From contig JAGCYH010000037.1 in assembly GCA_017960905.1 (NCBI GenBank), positions 1-49,448 of the forward strand: DNA of 49,448 nt, read 5' to 3'. Made by a program: the position numbers and the translations under genes. Of the stretch, positions 14,881 to 23,713 are shown in pieces. The DNA is from Bacteroidales bacterium. Its GTDB lineage: Bacteria; Bacteroidota; Bacteroidia; Bacteroidales; Marinilabiliaceae. The stretch's first letter is position 1; each line of letters starts with the position of its first letter. The notes beneath the pieces are model-generated. The model was not told where the DNA came from, ran no database searches, and was given only the letters and a program-made list of their open reading frames with translations.

Positions 14881-17550
14881 TTACATTTTTTTAAAATCGA
14901 GATATACGAGATTGAACAGTTTGCTTTCGTCGTTAATTCCCGCAGAAAAATACCTCTTATCGTCCTCGCCGATTTTGTCGTATCGGTCGTTAGGCAAAAC
15001 CTTCACTCCCTTGCGAATAGCAAGGAAATATACCGAACCGTCGGCACATTTCACAACCGGCTTATTACCAAAGAGCCGTGCGTTGATGTTCTGCATGCCA
15101 GCTGCCTTGCCGTTTTCGAATGTTACGACATGAGCTTCGGACAGAATGTTCGAAGCATCGCCATACCGCTCATGCCCGAAGGTGTCGTTGTTGATTACGT
15201 AGGGTTTTATTCCTTTTTCGTCGGTAAGGCGCGACGATACAAAGCTGAAGTTGTCGCCCTTCTGATCGATGAACACAATAGGCCGTTCGAATTCCGTTGC
15301 GCCTTCGTTTATCGCCGTTATCTGTTCGAGCGCCATTGTTTTCTTATCGCACGTGAACACCGCTATTTCGGCATACAACTTCGTCGGTCGGTACCCTTCT
15401 TTCATTTTTACCTCCAAAGGCTCTTCTTTATCTCTTATGACATAGCCGATGACGAATGTCTTGGTATCGCCTTGCAGAATTTTCACCAACTTAAAGTCAT
15501 CGCCGATATAGAAATTCGCATTCTCGCGCAACGAGCCCACAGACTTATTTCGCGAAGCGACAACGTCGCGGTCGTCATTTCCAAGGCGGGTTTTTATATC
15601 TTTTAATTCGTCGGTCGATACGAAACCGTTATCTACAGTAGTGCCGTCGGGCATTATCTTCAAGAATCCGGCTTTTTCAAGCTTCTCCTTCTTACCATCG
15701 GCTTCGCCCTTTGTATTACTTTCGTACAGCGCATACAGACTGCCATCGATAACGTAAGCACCAGAGAAGAATGTGTTTCCCTTGTCATACTTGCGCGTCT
15801 CAGCCGCACGAGCCTGATATGGTTCCGAGCCGTCGTACATCACTGTTATGAAGTTTATGGCCTGCTCCAAATCGTTGTTCTGTTTTTTTATCGAGCGCGT
15901 TTCGAATACAAGCAACTGCCCTATCACATTGCCTTCGGTATCAGTAATCGGAACACTCTCTTTGTATTTCTTGGAGAACTCAAAATCGAATTTCTTCTGC
16001 GAATTGATATTTCCGTAGTAATCGGTCATAATAACCTCATAACCATACAAATCGGCGTTTTCTTTTTGCTTCGTTGGCTCATCAGGATATATAGTTACGA
16101 TAAGGCCTGCATCGGGGTCGCGCACATCTCTAAATTGGTATTTCGCATATTTGTCGGTACGCGTCGGATGCGATATTCTGCCATAGCTCAACGTCTCTTT
16201 GGTATCCGACACGGCCTCTTTAACATCTTTGCCTATGCTTTTGAACGCACTGCCAATGTTGAAAATTGTAACAGGCTCGGCTGGTTTTTCCTGTTTTACA
16301 ACCTCTTTTTTGGGTTTCACGAAATAGCTCTGATACAGCGGATTAAACTGCCATTCAATTTCGCCAGTCTTGAAATTCGGCATATCATCTTTCAGAAGCG
16401 TCGGATACATTGCCACCAAATCGTCGATTGAGCGTTCGGCGTCGGTAACCGATTCGCCGTTGGCATAGAACAACGTCTCATACGTCGATGTGCACTGTCG
16501 GCTCTGTTTGTCGTATGTGCTTATCTGTATCATTATCGTCTCATCTTCGGCGTATGCCGCACGGATAGCTATTTCGTACGGCAAGTCGAAAATATTGTAA
16601 TGATTTGAAGTCAAGACAGTTGCAGTAGCTACTCTGAGCGTATTTGCATCGGGCTCATCGACGCCCAAAATGGTGAATTTGTGAGGCGTATTGGCGTGCA
16701 TGGCCACAATTATGGAATCGCTCACCGGGCTATGCGGTGCCGGCAATCCGAATGTCGGGTGGCTCAGAGGGCTCTTGCCGTCGCGGTCGGCAAGAGCATT
16801 CAGTACCTTATCCACTCTGCGGTCGCCGAAAACACGACTGACACCTATGTATTTAATGTTCTCCTCGGCTGTGCGGGCATGGTCGTACTTGCCGGCGTTG
16901 TCTCTCTCAATTACACCCGAAGAGAAATGCGACATCTTCATTTCGGTCAGAGGAATCAACGTCTCGGAACAATAACAGTAAAGCGTAGGCGATTCAACAG
17001 CCGCAAATGGTGATATAGGAACGAACGTATCCTTCTCTTTGCTAAATGCGCTCACTTGTTTTGGCGCGTGGTAACGCGCAAAAAGACCGAAGTTGTCCAT
17101 TCTCAGATAACGGATGAAAACCCTTTTGAATCTATCATCATCGGTTTGTTCTTCTTTATCTTTCTTCGAGAAAAGATTAATCTTCGGTTGTGCTCTGTCG
17201 CGAAGCGACAGCACTTCGTACTTTCCGTCATAAACGTATTTCTCGCAAGTTTCAGGCGTAAGTTCCAGATACATACTGCGTTTGATTTTATCGTAACGTT
17301 CAAATGTGTCTCTTGGCAGAAATTTGATCTTGTTGTCTTGCAAATCCCACATTTGATCGTAACGGCGGCCATTCTGACTTGAGCTGATTGACTTAAGATA
17401 GCCCTTTATTTCGGCACCACCATTCATTACGGCTACGCCAGGCACCAAATCCTCTTGGTCCATTTTCGCCTTATCGGCTTCGCTTTGGGCCAGCACACAA
17501 TTACAAAATGCAAGCCCTCCCCAAACAATTAATACTTTTTTGATATTCAT
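14881..17550 (-). CDS. Large exported protein of unknown function
   Basis: An 889-residue protein with an N-terminal signal sequence (MNIKKVLIVWGGLAFCNCVLAQ, possibly cut after LAQ or CVLA). I recognise no domain. Visible features are an N-terminal region with GVAVMNGGAEIKGYLKSIS, which resembles the 'convert trait to stored setting' strands of periplasmic sensor proteins; a Lys/Glu-rich low-complexity stretch near 410-430 (VKPKKEVVKQEKPAEPV); and many short strand-turn units (FSGAYVIDGSLYALYESN, DFKLVKILQGDTKTFVIGYV), suggesting a beta-propeller-like or beta-rich body. The protein is monocistronic between two terminators with a TATATTTG -7 box at 17577-17584. The length and open frame make it real; the function is open. 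Confidence 0.8.
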   Translation of the reverse strand: MNIKKVLIVWGGLAFCNCVLAQSEADKAKMDQEDLVPGVAVMNGGAEIKGYLKSISSSQNGRRYDQMWDLQDNKIKFLPRDTFERYDKIKRSMYLELTPETCEKYVYDGKYEVLSLRDRAQPKINLFSKKDKEEQTDDDRFKRVFIRYLRMDNFGLFARYHAPKQVSAFSKEKDTFVPISPFAAVESPTLYCYCSETLIPLTEMKMSHFSSGVIERDNAGKYDHARTAEENIKYIGVSRVFGDRRVDKVLNALADRDGKSPLSHPTFGLPAPHSPVSDSIIVAMHANTPHKFTILGVDEPDANTLRVATATVLTSNHYNIFDLPYEIAIRAAYAEDETIMIQISTYDKQSRQCTSTYETLFYANGESVTDAERSIDDLVAMYPTLLKDDMPNFKTGEIEWQFNPLYQSYFVKPKKEVVKQEKPAEPVTIFNIGSAFKSIGKDVKEAVSDTKETLSYGRISHPTRTDKYAKYQFRDVRDPDAGLIVTIYPDEPTKQKENADLYGYEVIMTDYYGNINSQKKFDFEFSKKYKESVPITDTEGNVIGQLLVFETRSIKKQNNDLEQAINFITVMYDGSEPYQARAAETRKYDKGNTFFSGAYVIDGSLYALYESNTKGEADGKKEKLEKAGFLKIMPDGTTVDNGFVSTDELKDIKTRLGNDDRDVVASRNKSVGSLRENANFYIGDDFKLVKILQGDTKTFVIGYVIRDKEEPLEVKMKEGYRPTKLYAEIAVFTCDKKTMALEQITAINEGATEFERPIVFIDQKGDNFSFVSSRLTDEKGIKPYVINNDTFGHERYGDASNILSEAHVVTFENGKAAGMQNINARLFGNKPVVKCADGSVYFLAIRKGVKVLPNDRYDKIGEDDKRYFSAGINDESKLFNLVYLDFKKM

Positions 17551-17576
17551 GATGTTATTATTAAAATTTCATTACG

Positions 17577-17584
17577 CAAATATA
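17577..17584 (-). promoter_or_regulatory. -7 box of the large exported protein
   Basis: TATATTTG on the minus strand, 27 bases before the ATG, inside a block (CATTACGCAAATATACAATA) that recurs at 20504-20523. Confidence 0.5.
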
Positions 17585-17599
17585 CAATACTTTACAATA

Positions 17600-17705
17600 A
17601 AAAGAGTAAAAAGTAAAGAGTAAAGTGTAAAGTGTAAAGTGTAGAGTGTAATATGTAGAGAGTAAAGTGTAATGTGTAAAGTAGAGACGCACGGCCGTGC
17701 GTCTC
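17600..17705 (+). repeat. Composite repeat: heptad tract plus ACGGCCGT-core palindrome
   Basis: About eleven degenerate copies of GTAAAGT/GAGTAAA/GTAATGT heptads (17600-17683) lead directly into the 22-base palindrome at 17684-17705. This is the longest version of the composite element in the window. Confidence 0.8.
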
Positions 17706-17722
17706 GAATAAAGAGTAATGTA

Positions 17723-17745
17723 GGGCTGTCACAATGTGGCAGCCC
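17723..17745. terminator. Possible terminator of the restriction-modification gene
   Basis: Ten-pair stem GGGCTGTCAC / GTGGCAGCCC with one G-T pair and a three-base loop, nine bases after the stop. No long T-run follows on the minus strand, so it is a weak candidate. Confidence 0.5.
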
Positions 17746-17753
17746 TATTTCGT

Positions 17754-20228
17754 CTATTTCAGAAAACCGTATTCGTAAACCTTCGGACGTATCTGACTGG
17801 CCAGATTTTGCATCGCAACTTTCAGATTGTCAAGCAGTTCGGTATATCTCTTATCGTCCGATTTGGCCTTCATCTTGCCTTTGTCGTCGCGCCCTTGGAA
17901 ATACTCTTTTATGTCGTAGAGCGAGGCGTTGGGATTGGCATCGGCCATGGTGTGATAGTAGCGCCAGAGCTCGCGGCCAGCCGCGAGCACGGCTTGCGCC
18001 TCGGCTGTAAATTGGGGCGAAAAATCTTTCGCCCCCTCCGACGTATCCGAAAACAAATCCACAGGTTTCTCCGCCTTGATTTTTCCGGCCAGAAAATCGC
18101 TCATAAAATGGCTGTCAAACAACGACTTGGCGTTTACATCTTTTTCTGGGAATGGTATCCAATGATTGACACAATGACGGCTAGATATTCTGTTTTGTCC
18201 GTGGAACAATGTGTAAATCAAACAATTGGTTTTAAATACATTATCTGTTTTCCAATTATCTTTCGGGAATAAAAATTGGTCGCGGTCGTTGAGCCAATCG
18301 GCTTTTATGCAATGCCTTACAGCAAGGTAAATGCACATTTGCAAAAGATTTTTTTGCGTAATTGGCGCAGTATGGTCTTTATTGTCGTCTGATGTTATAC
18401 AAACTTGTGTGCAATGTTGAAAATCATTTTTGTTATTGTGCATTATTCCTATTGGTTCGCTCTCTTTATCGCGGAAACGTCTTAGCCAATCATTTATATA
18501 ATTGTCAGTTGATAAATACTGATAAAAGTTTTTCTTTTTCAGAAAATTACCTTTGCCGTCATATATATCTGCACAATGAACATTGACAGTTTCTTTTTTT
18601 TCCGTATTCCATACAAAAAAACCAATAGGAAAATCGCCATTTACATTATCAAATGTTTCGGCAGGGACTGCAAACAGTTTTTCTGGTTTTGAATCGAACA
18701 ATGCGCGGAAAATTGCAAAGTTGGAAGCGCAAAGCACTTTCATAGTTGCAAAATTTGCGATTTTACAACGTTGTAATTCAAGCCTAATGCGAATTAAAAT
18801 CTGCGCATATAATTCATTGCTTGCTTTTCCAATTCTATCTTTGTATTTGAGATAAATAGCATTTTCGGTAGCAACATTTGCTTTTGTTTTGCCCATTCCA
18901 CTCCCCGCTTCCGCATATGGCGGATTGATATAAATCACAAGCCTTTTGCGTTTTTCTTCATCAAATATAATTTTCTTTAAATCCTCCGGCACTTTCTCTG
19001 TATTGAAATCATCATTCAAAAAATCGAACTGAAAAACGTGGTTGTCTAAAAGGTTTGCGCCGTTGCGTATGCGCTCGCGCATAACGTCGACATCCTGCTG
19101 GTCGAGCGTCGAGGCGAAGATGTTGTATTTGTTAGTAAGGCCGTTAAGCAGGTTTCCCGTGCCGGCGCAGCAGTCCCAGACGTAGTAATTGTCTTGCCAA
19201 TCTTCGCCAAGCACGTCGGCAATGTATTGCTGCGATTTTTCCACCCAAATCTGCGGCGTAAAAAAAGCGCCTTTGCGCTCGCGAACGTCTTGTGGCACAA
19301 GCAAATCGAGGCGGTCGAGCATATATTTCCATTGTTCGGCGTTTGGCGGTCGCTTGTAGCGTTTCCAGAAGTCAGAGTAGCGCTGCAAACCATCGTTTTT
19401 AAAACCAAAGCGGTACGCGACCTCGAGGCCGAAACCGTCTTTGCGTTTCAGTTCGTATGGTTTCGAATCGGCGGCATTGAATGTTATGTAAAAATCTTCG
19501 TTAACAGTCTTATCATCAGATACTTCCACTGTTCCGTTATCATCGATATTGAGTTCGGCGAGGAAGAAATCGCGGTCGTATATTCCGTATTTTTTCTTCA
19601 GCAACGCCCAATCGGCGTTGATTGTCGGCATCACCATTCGGAGCCATTTCTGATAAACGAAGATGAAGTTGTTTTTGTCGATGAGTGTCGAAAAGAGATT
19701 AGTGTTGACGTCGAACGTGAAATTGGCGTTCAGGAAGTTGCGTAGCTCGGCGCTGTCGGTGTCGAAATAGAACTTGAAGACGCGTTGTTCGCCGATTGTA
19801 TTACGCACAGTATCAATTGTTTTGTCGTCAACCGCCGAAGGCGTTTGCGTCCAGTTGAAGTCGTTTATCTGATATACGGGCAGCACGTAATGGTATTCTA
19901 CGAAAGCGATTTTCGCGTTGTCGAAACAGCCGATGAACTTCGGCGGCACGCGGTTGTAAGCGTCGGCTTTGATGGTTACAATCAGCTGAGCCAGCATACG
20001 ATAGATGTCGGTTGGTTGCTGTTTTGCCTCGGCCCATAAGAGATACTCGTCGTCGAAATCGATGAAATCTTTGCCGCGCCGGATTTTCACGGCGAAGTCG
20101 ACGCGGCCAATGATGTCGGTGCAGTCGAACTTTGGGAACCAGTCGGCGGCCACCTTCAGTTTGAGCGATTCCTCGCGTATGTTTTCGTATATCATTTGTG
20201 ACTGATTAGTGCATTCACTATCAATCAC
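17754..20228 (-). CDS. Single-chain (type IIG-like) restriction enzyme / N6-adenine methyltransferase
   Basis: An 824-residue protein. The N-terminus has a PD-(D/E)xK nuclease pattern: D44 in GRVDFAV and E67-A-K69 in LLWAEAKQQ. The middle holds an amino-methyltransferase: RKGAFFTP (318-325, motif X), DCCAGTGNLL (352-361, motif I, SAM binding) and INPPYAE (434-440, motif IV, NPPY catalytic). The C-terminal third should hold the target-recognition region. The enzyme would both methylate and cut one DNA site. No separate R, M or S gene, and no BREX or DISARM partners, are next to it. Residues about 400-690 are clearly more AT-rich than the rest, suggesting exchange of the recognition part. Start chosen at 20228; MIYENIREE at 20195 is an alternative. 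A structured RNA with a terminator lies just upstream. Confidence 0.85.
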   Translation of the reverse strand: MIDSECTNQSQMIYENIREESLKLKVAADWFPKFDCTDIIGRVDFAVKIRRGKDFIDFDDEYLLWAEAKQQPTDIYRMLAQLIVTIKADAYNRVPPKFIGCFDNAKIAFVEYHYVLPVYQINDFNWTQTPSAVDDKTIDTVRNTIGEQRVFKFYFDTDSAELRNFLNANFTFDVNTNLFSTLIDKNNFIFVYQKWLRMVMPTINADWALLKKKYGIYDRDFFLAELNIDDNGTVEVSDDKTVNEDFYITFNAADSKPYELKRKDGFGLEVAYRFGFKNDGLQRYSDFWKRYKRPPNAEQWKYMLDRLDLLVPQDVRERKGAFFTPQIWVEKSQQYIADVLGEDWQDNYYVWDCCAGTGNLLNGLTNKYNIFASTLDQQDVDVMRERIRNGANLLDNHVFQFDFLNDDFNTEKVPEDLKKIIFDEEKRKRLVIYINPPYAEAGSGMGKTKANVATENAIYLKYKDRIGKASNELYAQILIRIRLELQRCKIANFATMKVLCASNFAIFRALFDSKPEKLFAVPAETFDNVNGDFPIGFFVWNTEKKETVNVHCADIYDGKGNFLKKKNFYQYLSTDNYINDWLRRFRDKESEPIGIMHNNKNDFQHCTQVCITSDDNKDHTAPITQKNLLQMCIYLAVRHCIKADWLNDRDQFLFPKDNWKTDNVFKTNCLIYTLFHGQNRISSRHCVNHWIPFPEKDVNAKSLFDSHFMSDFLAGKIKAEKPVDLFSDTSEGAKDFSPQFTAEAQAVLAAGRELWRYYHTMADANPNASLYDIKEYFQGRDDKGKMKAKSDDKRYTELLDNLKVAMQNLASQIRPKVYEYGFLK

Positions 20229-20235
20229 TTACGAA

Positions 20236-20260
20236 CAAAAAGAAAGGTGCAGGCCTTTCT
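20236..20260 (-). terminator. Intrinsic terminator at the end of the structured RNA
   Basis: On the minus strand AGAAAGG, loop CCTGCA, CCTTTCT, then TTTT. It lies 13 bases before the restriction-modification ATG, so it ends an independent RNA or attenuates the gene. Confidence 0.75.
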
Positions 20261-20446
20261 ATCGCATTCACGGGGAGCGTCGGAGAACCCCGTTGTATCC
20301 TTAGAAGTAACCCACACCTTAACGGTGCGAGCACTAACATTATAGGATACAACGGAAGCGAACGCTTCCGTGAAAAATGCTTTTATCCGATTTTGTTCAA
20401 AATCAAGAGTTTCCGACGCTTTTGTTTTTGAATGCGAATAATAGCT
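20236..20446 (-). ncRNA. Structured non-coding RNA, 6S-like candidate
   Basis: No ORF fits here, but the minus strand folds strongly. The outer stem is TCGCATTCA / TGAATGCGA (about 20434 and 20262) and the next AGCGTCGGA / TCCGACGCT. A 12-base perfect stem CCGTTGTATCCT / AGGATACAACGG encloses a conserved-looking loop with CGCACC-GTTAA-GGTGTG. The 5' strand also holds GATTTT-GAAC-AAAATC and ACGGAAGCG-TT-CGCTTCCGT hairpins. Alternative pairings (ACGGGG/CCCCGT) compete. It ends in an intrinsic terminator. The length (about 200), long interrupted stem and central bubble resemble bacterial 6S RNA, which sequesters RNA polymerase, and Bacteroidetes have a 6S-Flavo type. This identity is a guess. 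It could instead be a 5' leader of the restriction gene. Confidence 0.6.
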
Positions 20447-20509
20447 AATGCTTTATATGTTAATAATTTATGTTTTTTATTTCATCAAAAAAACGTTTAA
20501 TTCATTACG

Positions 20510-20517
20510 CAAATATA
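20510..20517 (-). promoter_or_regulatory. -7 box upstream of the structured RNA
   Basis: TATATTTG on the minus strand. A transcript from here would start near 20503, run through the structured RNA and reach the restriction gene unless stopped at 20236-20260. Confidence 0.45.
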
Positions 20518-20534
20518 CAATATTTTAAATTAAA

Positions 20535-20582
20535 AGAGTAAAGTGTAAAGAGTAATGTGTAGAGACGCACGGCCGTGCGTCT
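20535..20582 (+). repeat. Composite repeat: heptads plus ACGGCCGT-core palindrome overlapping a stop codon
   Basis: Heptads GAGTAAAGTGTAAAGAGTAA (20535-20554) lead into the 20-base palindrome AGACGCACGG + complement (20563-20582). The final CT of the palindrome plus the next A is the TAG stop codon (minus strand) of the lipoprotein gene. Confidence 0.8.
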
Positions 20583-21588
20583 AATAATCCTCTTCAACGT
20601 CGGGGTAAACGCCCTCGTCCATTGTGGTCTGGTATTCGTCGTCGTCGGGATAGCAAACTGACATCTTGCGTTTCAGGTTGCTCCACGAATGGAATTTCAC
20701 GTTTGAGTAATAGCCGCAATCGCTGATAACGACATTAACCCAACGCTCATCTTCGGGTATTCCGCCCCAATCATCGGGGAAGCCGGTGTTTATTTCCCAT
20801 TGCAACGACGGAGTGTCGCCGGCGGGCTTGGTGGTAAAGCCCCACACGTATCCTTCGGAATATACCCTTTCATAATCGGAGAGAGGCATTATTTCGAGGT
20901 CGATGGAGTTTGCGCCGTCGGTAGCGGTGAGTTTTGAGTCTATTACGCTGATTTTCTTTGCATTGCTAATAACCTCGGGCAGCGGGTGGGCTCCGCCATC
21001 GTCGTAATGAGTGAATTTGGTGGCCTCGAACACGAGTTCGGGATACGGCTCAGATGTGGGGTACTTGTCGAAATACTGGCGCGGCAATTCTATTTTGTTG
21101 GTGATGTACGACAGGCCCTCGCCGTCGTTGAAGCCCTCGCCTTCCCGGTACGCCGGGGTTACAAGTATGCAAGTGTTATGGGTGAATTGCGACGGCTCGC
21201 CATATATTTCGGTCATATAGTCGCATATTTCCATCGTTACGAAGTCGGGAGCATCGGGCGAGAGACGTTCAATGGCAAAAGTCCACTGGTAGAAATCGTT
21301 GTAGATGCTTTCGCCGCTTTGGGCGCGGTTGACTTTATAGTCGAAACTCTTTCCGTCCTTTTGGTTTATTGTAACGTTATTGTCTGTGATTCTGACGGTT
21401 GCAAGAGGCGCAGCGCCAGAAGTCTGCGTGTCGAGGCTGAGGACGTATTCTGTTGTCGGTTGCTCGTTTGAAGCGGCGGTTGACGTGCTGTCGGCGGCTG
21501 TTTCAGTTGCGGTTTGGTTCTGACTGCCACCACCGCACGACATCAGCAGTGCGGCAACGGCTATAAGCGATAACTGTTTCATTTTCAT
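20581..21588 (-). CDS. Lipoprotein of unknown function
   Basis: A 335-residue lipoprotein: signal MKMKQLSLIAVAALLMSC with Cys18. A low-complexity Thr/Ser/Ala linker (about 22-45, TATETAADSTSTAASNEQPT) follows, then a globular domain with YVLSLDTQTSGAAPLATVRI, TFAIERLSPDAPDFV, DRRD-free acidic ends and an acidic C-terminus (PDDDEYQTTMDEGVYPDVEED). I recognise no family. Monocistronic, with a TATTTTTG -7 box at 21623-21630. The stop codon is formed at the edge of a dispersed palindrome, so the last residues may have been set by repeat insertion. Confidence 0.75.
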   Translation of the reverse strand: MKMKQLSLIAVAALLMSCGGGSQNQTATETAADSTSTAASNEQPTTEYVLSLDTQTSGAAPLATVRITDNNVTINQKDGKSFDYKVNRAQSGESIYNDFYQWTFAIERLSPDAPDFVTMEICDYMTEIYGEPSQFTHNTCILVTPAYREGEGFNDGEGLSYITNKIELPRQYFDKYPTSEPYPELVFEATKFTHYDDGGAHPLPEVISNAKKISVIDSKLTATDGANSIDLEIMPLSDYERVYSEGYVWGFTTKPAGDTPSLQWEINTGFPDDWGGIPEDERWVNVVISDCGYYSNVKFHSWSNLKRKMSVCYPDDDEYQTTMDEGVYPDVEEDY

Positions 21589-21622
21589 TTATTTATGTTT
21601 TAAATGTTTTTTTCTTATATCG

Positions 21623-21630
21623 CAAAAATA
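21623..21630 (-). promoter_or_regulatory. -7 box of the lipoprotein gene
   Basis: TATTTTTG on the minus strand, 35 bases before the ATG. Confidence 0.45.
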
Positions 21631-21674
21631 ATACATAAATCATCATTGTGTTTCGGCTGTGTTTGTTTTTATTT

Positions 21675-21712
21675 AAAAAAAACAAAGGCAATGCGCTCTT
21701 TAGCGCATTGCC
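21675..21712 (-). terminator. Terminator of fadD
   Basis: Eleven-base perfect stem GGCAATGCGCT (21687-21697) / AGCGCATTGCC (21702-21712), followed on the minus strand by TTTGTTTTTTTT. Confidence 0.9.
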
Positions 21713-21742
21713 CTTATACTTACAGAGTTACGTGCTGTAGGG

Positions 21743-23554
21743 TTATTTTGCGACCTTATCTTGCGAATATATGGCGTCGATTACACCGGCATATTTCGCC
21801 AATATGGCCTTGCGTTTAAGTTTCTGAGTCTGAGTCAGTTCGCCTGTTTCCGAAGTCCACACGTCGGGCACGACGTGGAATTTGGCAATCTGCTCCACCT
21901 TGCCTATAGTCTTGTTCACCATCTGCAGTTCGCCGTCGATGAGCCTTACAGTCGCGTCGCACGACGCGACTTCGGCGTTAGTCATGTTGAGCGCGTCGAA
22001 GCCTTCGTTCTGAAGGCAGATGCGCACCGCGTCGAAGTCGGGCGAGATGATTGCCGAGGCGAATTTCTGGTTCTCGCCCACCATGCATATTTGCGATATC
22101 AGAGGCGACTCTTTGGCTTTGCCCTCTATCATGGCCGGCGCTATGTACTTGCCCGACGAGGTCTTGAAAATCTCTTTCTTGCGGTCGGTGATGTGCAGGT
22201 AGTTGCCTTCGGAGAGATAACCCACATCGCCGGTGTGGAAGAAACCGTCGGCGTCGATGGCCTCAGCTGTCGCTTCGGGGTTTTTGAAGTAGCCTTTCAT
22301 CACATTCGGCCCTTTGACGAGTATCTCGCCGTCTTCGGCTATGCGCACCGTCTCGTTGCTCACCACGGGCCCTACCGACCCGAAACGATGATGCTTCACC
22401 GAGGCGTGAGCCACCACGGGCGAGGTCTCGGTAAGTCCGTAACCCTCGCACACCTTAATGCCGGCAGCCCACAGCATACGGCTCAGGTTGGGCGATATGG
22501 CAGCGCCGCCGCAACCGAAGAACTTCAGGTGACCGCCGAAGAAATCCTCGCGCCAGTGACGGTACACCGGCTCGTCGAGCGAGGCCACCTCGCGGTAATA
22601 CTCGGCCGACTTGCCCTCGTGGTCCCACTCGCGACCGAGCTCTACAGCTCGGTCGAACTGCGCTTTGGCTTCGCCAGTGAGTTTGGCGCCCTCTTTCATA
22701 AACCCTTCGACAATCTTCTCGGCCACACGCGGCACAGTGTTCACGCCATTGGCCTTTATGTCGCACAAGTCGCGCACTATGGTGCCCAGACTTTGCGCAT
22801 AATAGATGCCTATGCCCAGATACTGATATTGATAAATGAAGCAGCGCTCGTAAACGTGGCACAGCGGTAACACACTGAGTATCTTGTCGTTGTGGTCGAG
22901 GCCGAGCACTTCGCACGAGGCGATGGCGTTGCTGACGAAATTGCGATGCGTAAGCATCGCGCCTTTTGAGATGCCCGTAGTGCCCGAAGTGTATATTATC
23001 GAGCAGACGTCGTCGGGCTCTAGCGAAGCCTTCACCTCTTCGAGCGTATCGTGCAGATGGTCAGCGTTTTGCTTGCCAAGGGCAAGCACAGTACGCCAAT
23101 TCTCAACGCCTTCGATATCGTTGAACGAAAAGATTCTCTGGAGCGACTTGATGTTGTCCTTCACGGCGCTCACACGGCGGCAAGCGATAGAGTCGGAAAT
23201 GAAAACCATCTTCACCTCGCTGTGGTTGAGGATGAAGTCGTAGTCGTTGCTGCTAATTGTCGGATACACAGGCACATGCACCGCGCCAGTCATAGCGATA
23301 GCCATATCCACATAGTTCCATTCCGGTCGGTTGTTCGAAACGGTGGCAATCTTGTCGCCTCGCTTAACGCCGAGGGCCAGCAGTCCGTACGCCAGCAGCG
23401 TTGCTGTCTGGCGGTATTCTTCGGTACTTACGGCAATCCACTTGTCATCCGACTTATACGACAGGCAGTCGGTACGCGGATAGCGCGCGCAAGCATAATC
23501 GAGCAAATCAAAAATTCTTCTGACCTCCCTTTGGGGGTTCTTGTTGTTATCCAT
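21743..23554 (-). CDS. fadD: Long-chain acyl-CoA synthetase (AMP-forming)
   Basis: A 603-residue ANL-superfamily enzyme that activates fatty acids to acyl-CoA through an acyl-AMP. The P-loop is YTSGTTGISKG (188-198). The adenine-binding motif CEGYGLTETSPVV, the hinge region HTGDVG..YLHITDRKKE and KTSSGKYIAP are all present. The C-terminal TQTQKLKRKAI carries the catalytic lysine region. Length fits the bacterial long-chain family (FAA1/FadD type). It is a single gene with its own promoter and terminator, divergent from trmD. Confidence 0.93.
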   Translation of the reverse strand: MDNNKNPQREVRRIFDLLDYACARYPRTDCLSYKSDDKWIAVSTEEYRQTATLLAYGLLALGVKRGDKIATVSNNRPEWNYVDMAIAMTGAVHVPVYPTISSNDYDFILNHSEVKMVFISDSIACRRVSAVKDNIKSLQRIFSFNDIEGVENWRTVLALGKQNADHLHDTLEEVKASLEPDDVCSIIYTSGTTGISKGAMLTHRNFVSNAIASCEVLGLDHNDKILSVLPLCHVYERCFIYQYQYLGIGIYYAQSLGTIVRDLCDIKANGVNTVPRVAEKIVEGFMKEGAKLTGEAKAQFDRAVELGREWDHEGKSAEYYREVASLDEPVYRHWREDFFGGHLKFFGCGGAAISPNLSRMLWAAGIKVCEGYGLTETSPVVAHASVKHHRFGSVGPVVSNETVRIAEDGEILVKGPNVMKGYFKNPEATAEAIDADGFFHTGDVGYLSEGNYLHITDRKKEIFKTSSGKYIAPAMIEGKAKESPLISQICMVGENQKFASAIISPDFDAVRICLQNEGFDALNMTNAEVASCDATVRLIDGELQMVNKTIGKVEQIAKFHVVPDVWTSETGELTQTQKLKRKAILAKYAGVIDAIYSQDKVAK

Positions 23555-23674
23555 TTATACTATACTAAAATAAAAAAATAAAATATTGATTATTAAGCAT
23601 TTACAAACACCACACGTTCTTATTGTCACAATACGAACGGGGCATTGTTAAAACCTAAAACTCAAAATCGGGCG

Positions 23675-23704
23675 CAAATGTAGGTGAAATAACGCCACCA
23701 GCAA
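23675..23704 (-). promoter_or_regulatory. fadD promoter
   Basis: On the minus strand TTG at 23704-23702, 19-base spacer, TACATTTG at 23682-23675. Leader of about 115 bases. Confidence 0.65.
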
Positions 23705-23713
23705 GCCCTTTTC

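Noticed and set aside
17754..20228. BREX (PglX) or DISARM methyltransferase.
   Set aside because: The neighbours are a structured RNA, a lipoprotein and an exported protein; none of the required partner genes is present, and the N-terminal nuclease motif fits type IIG better.
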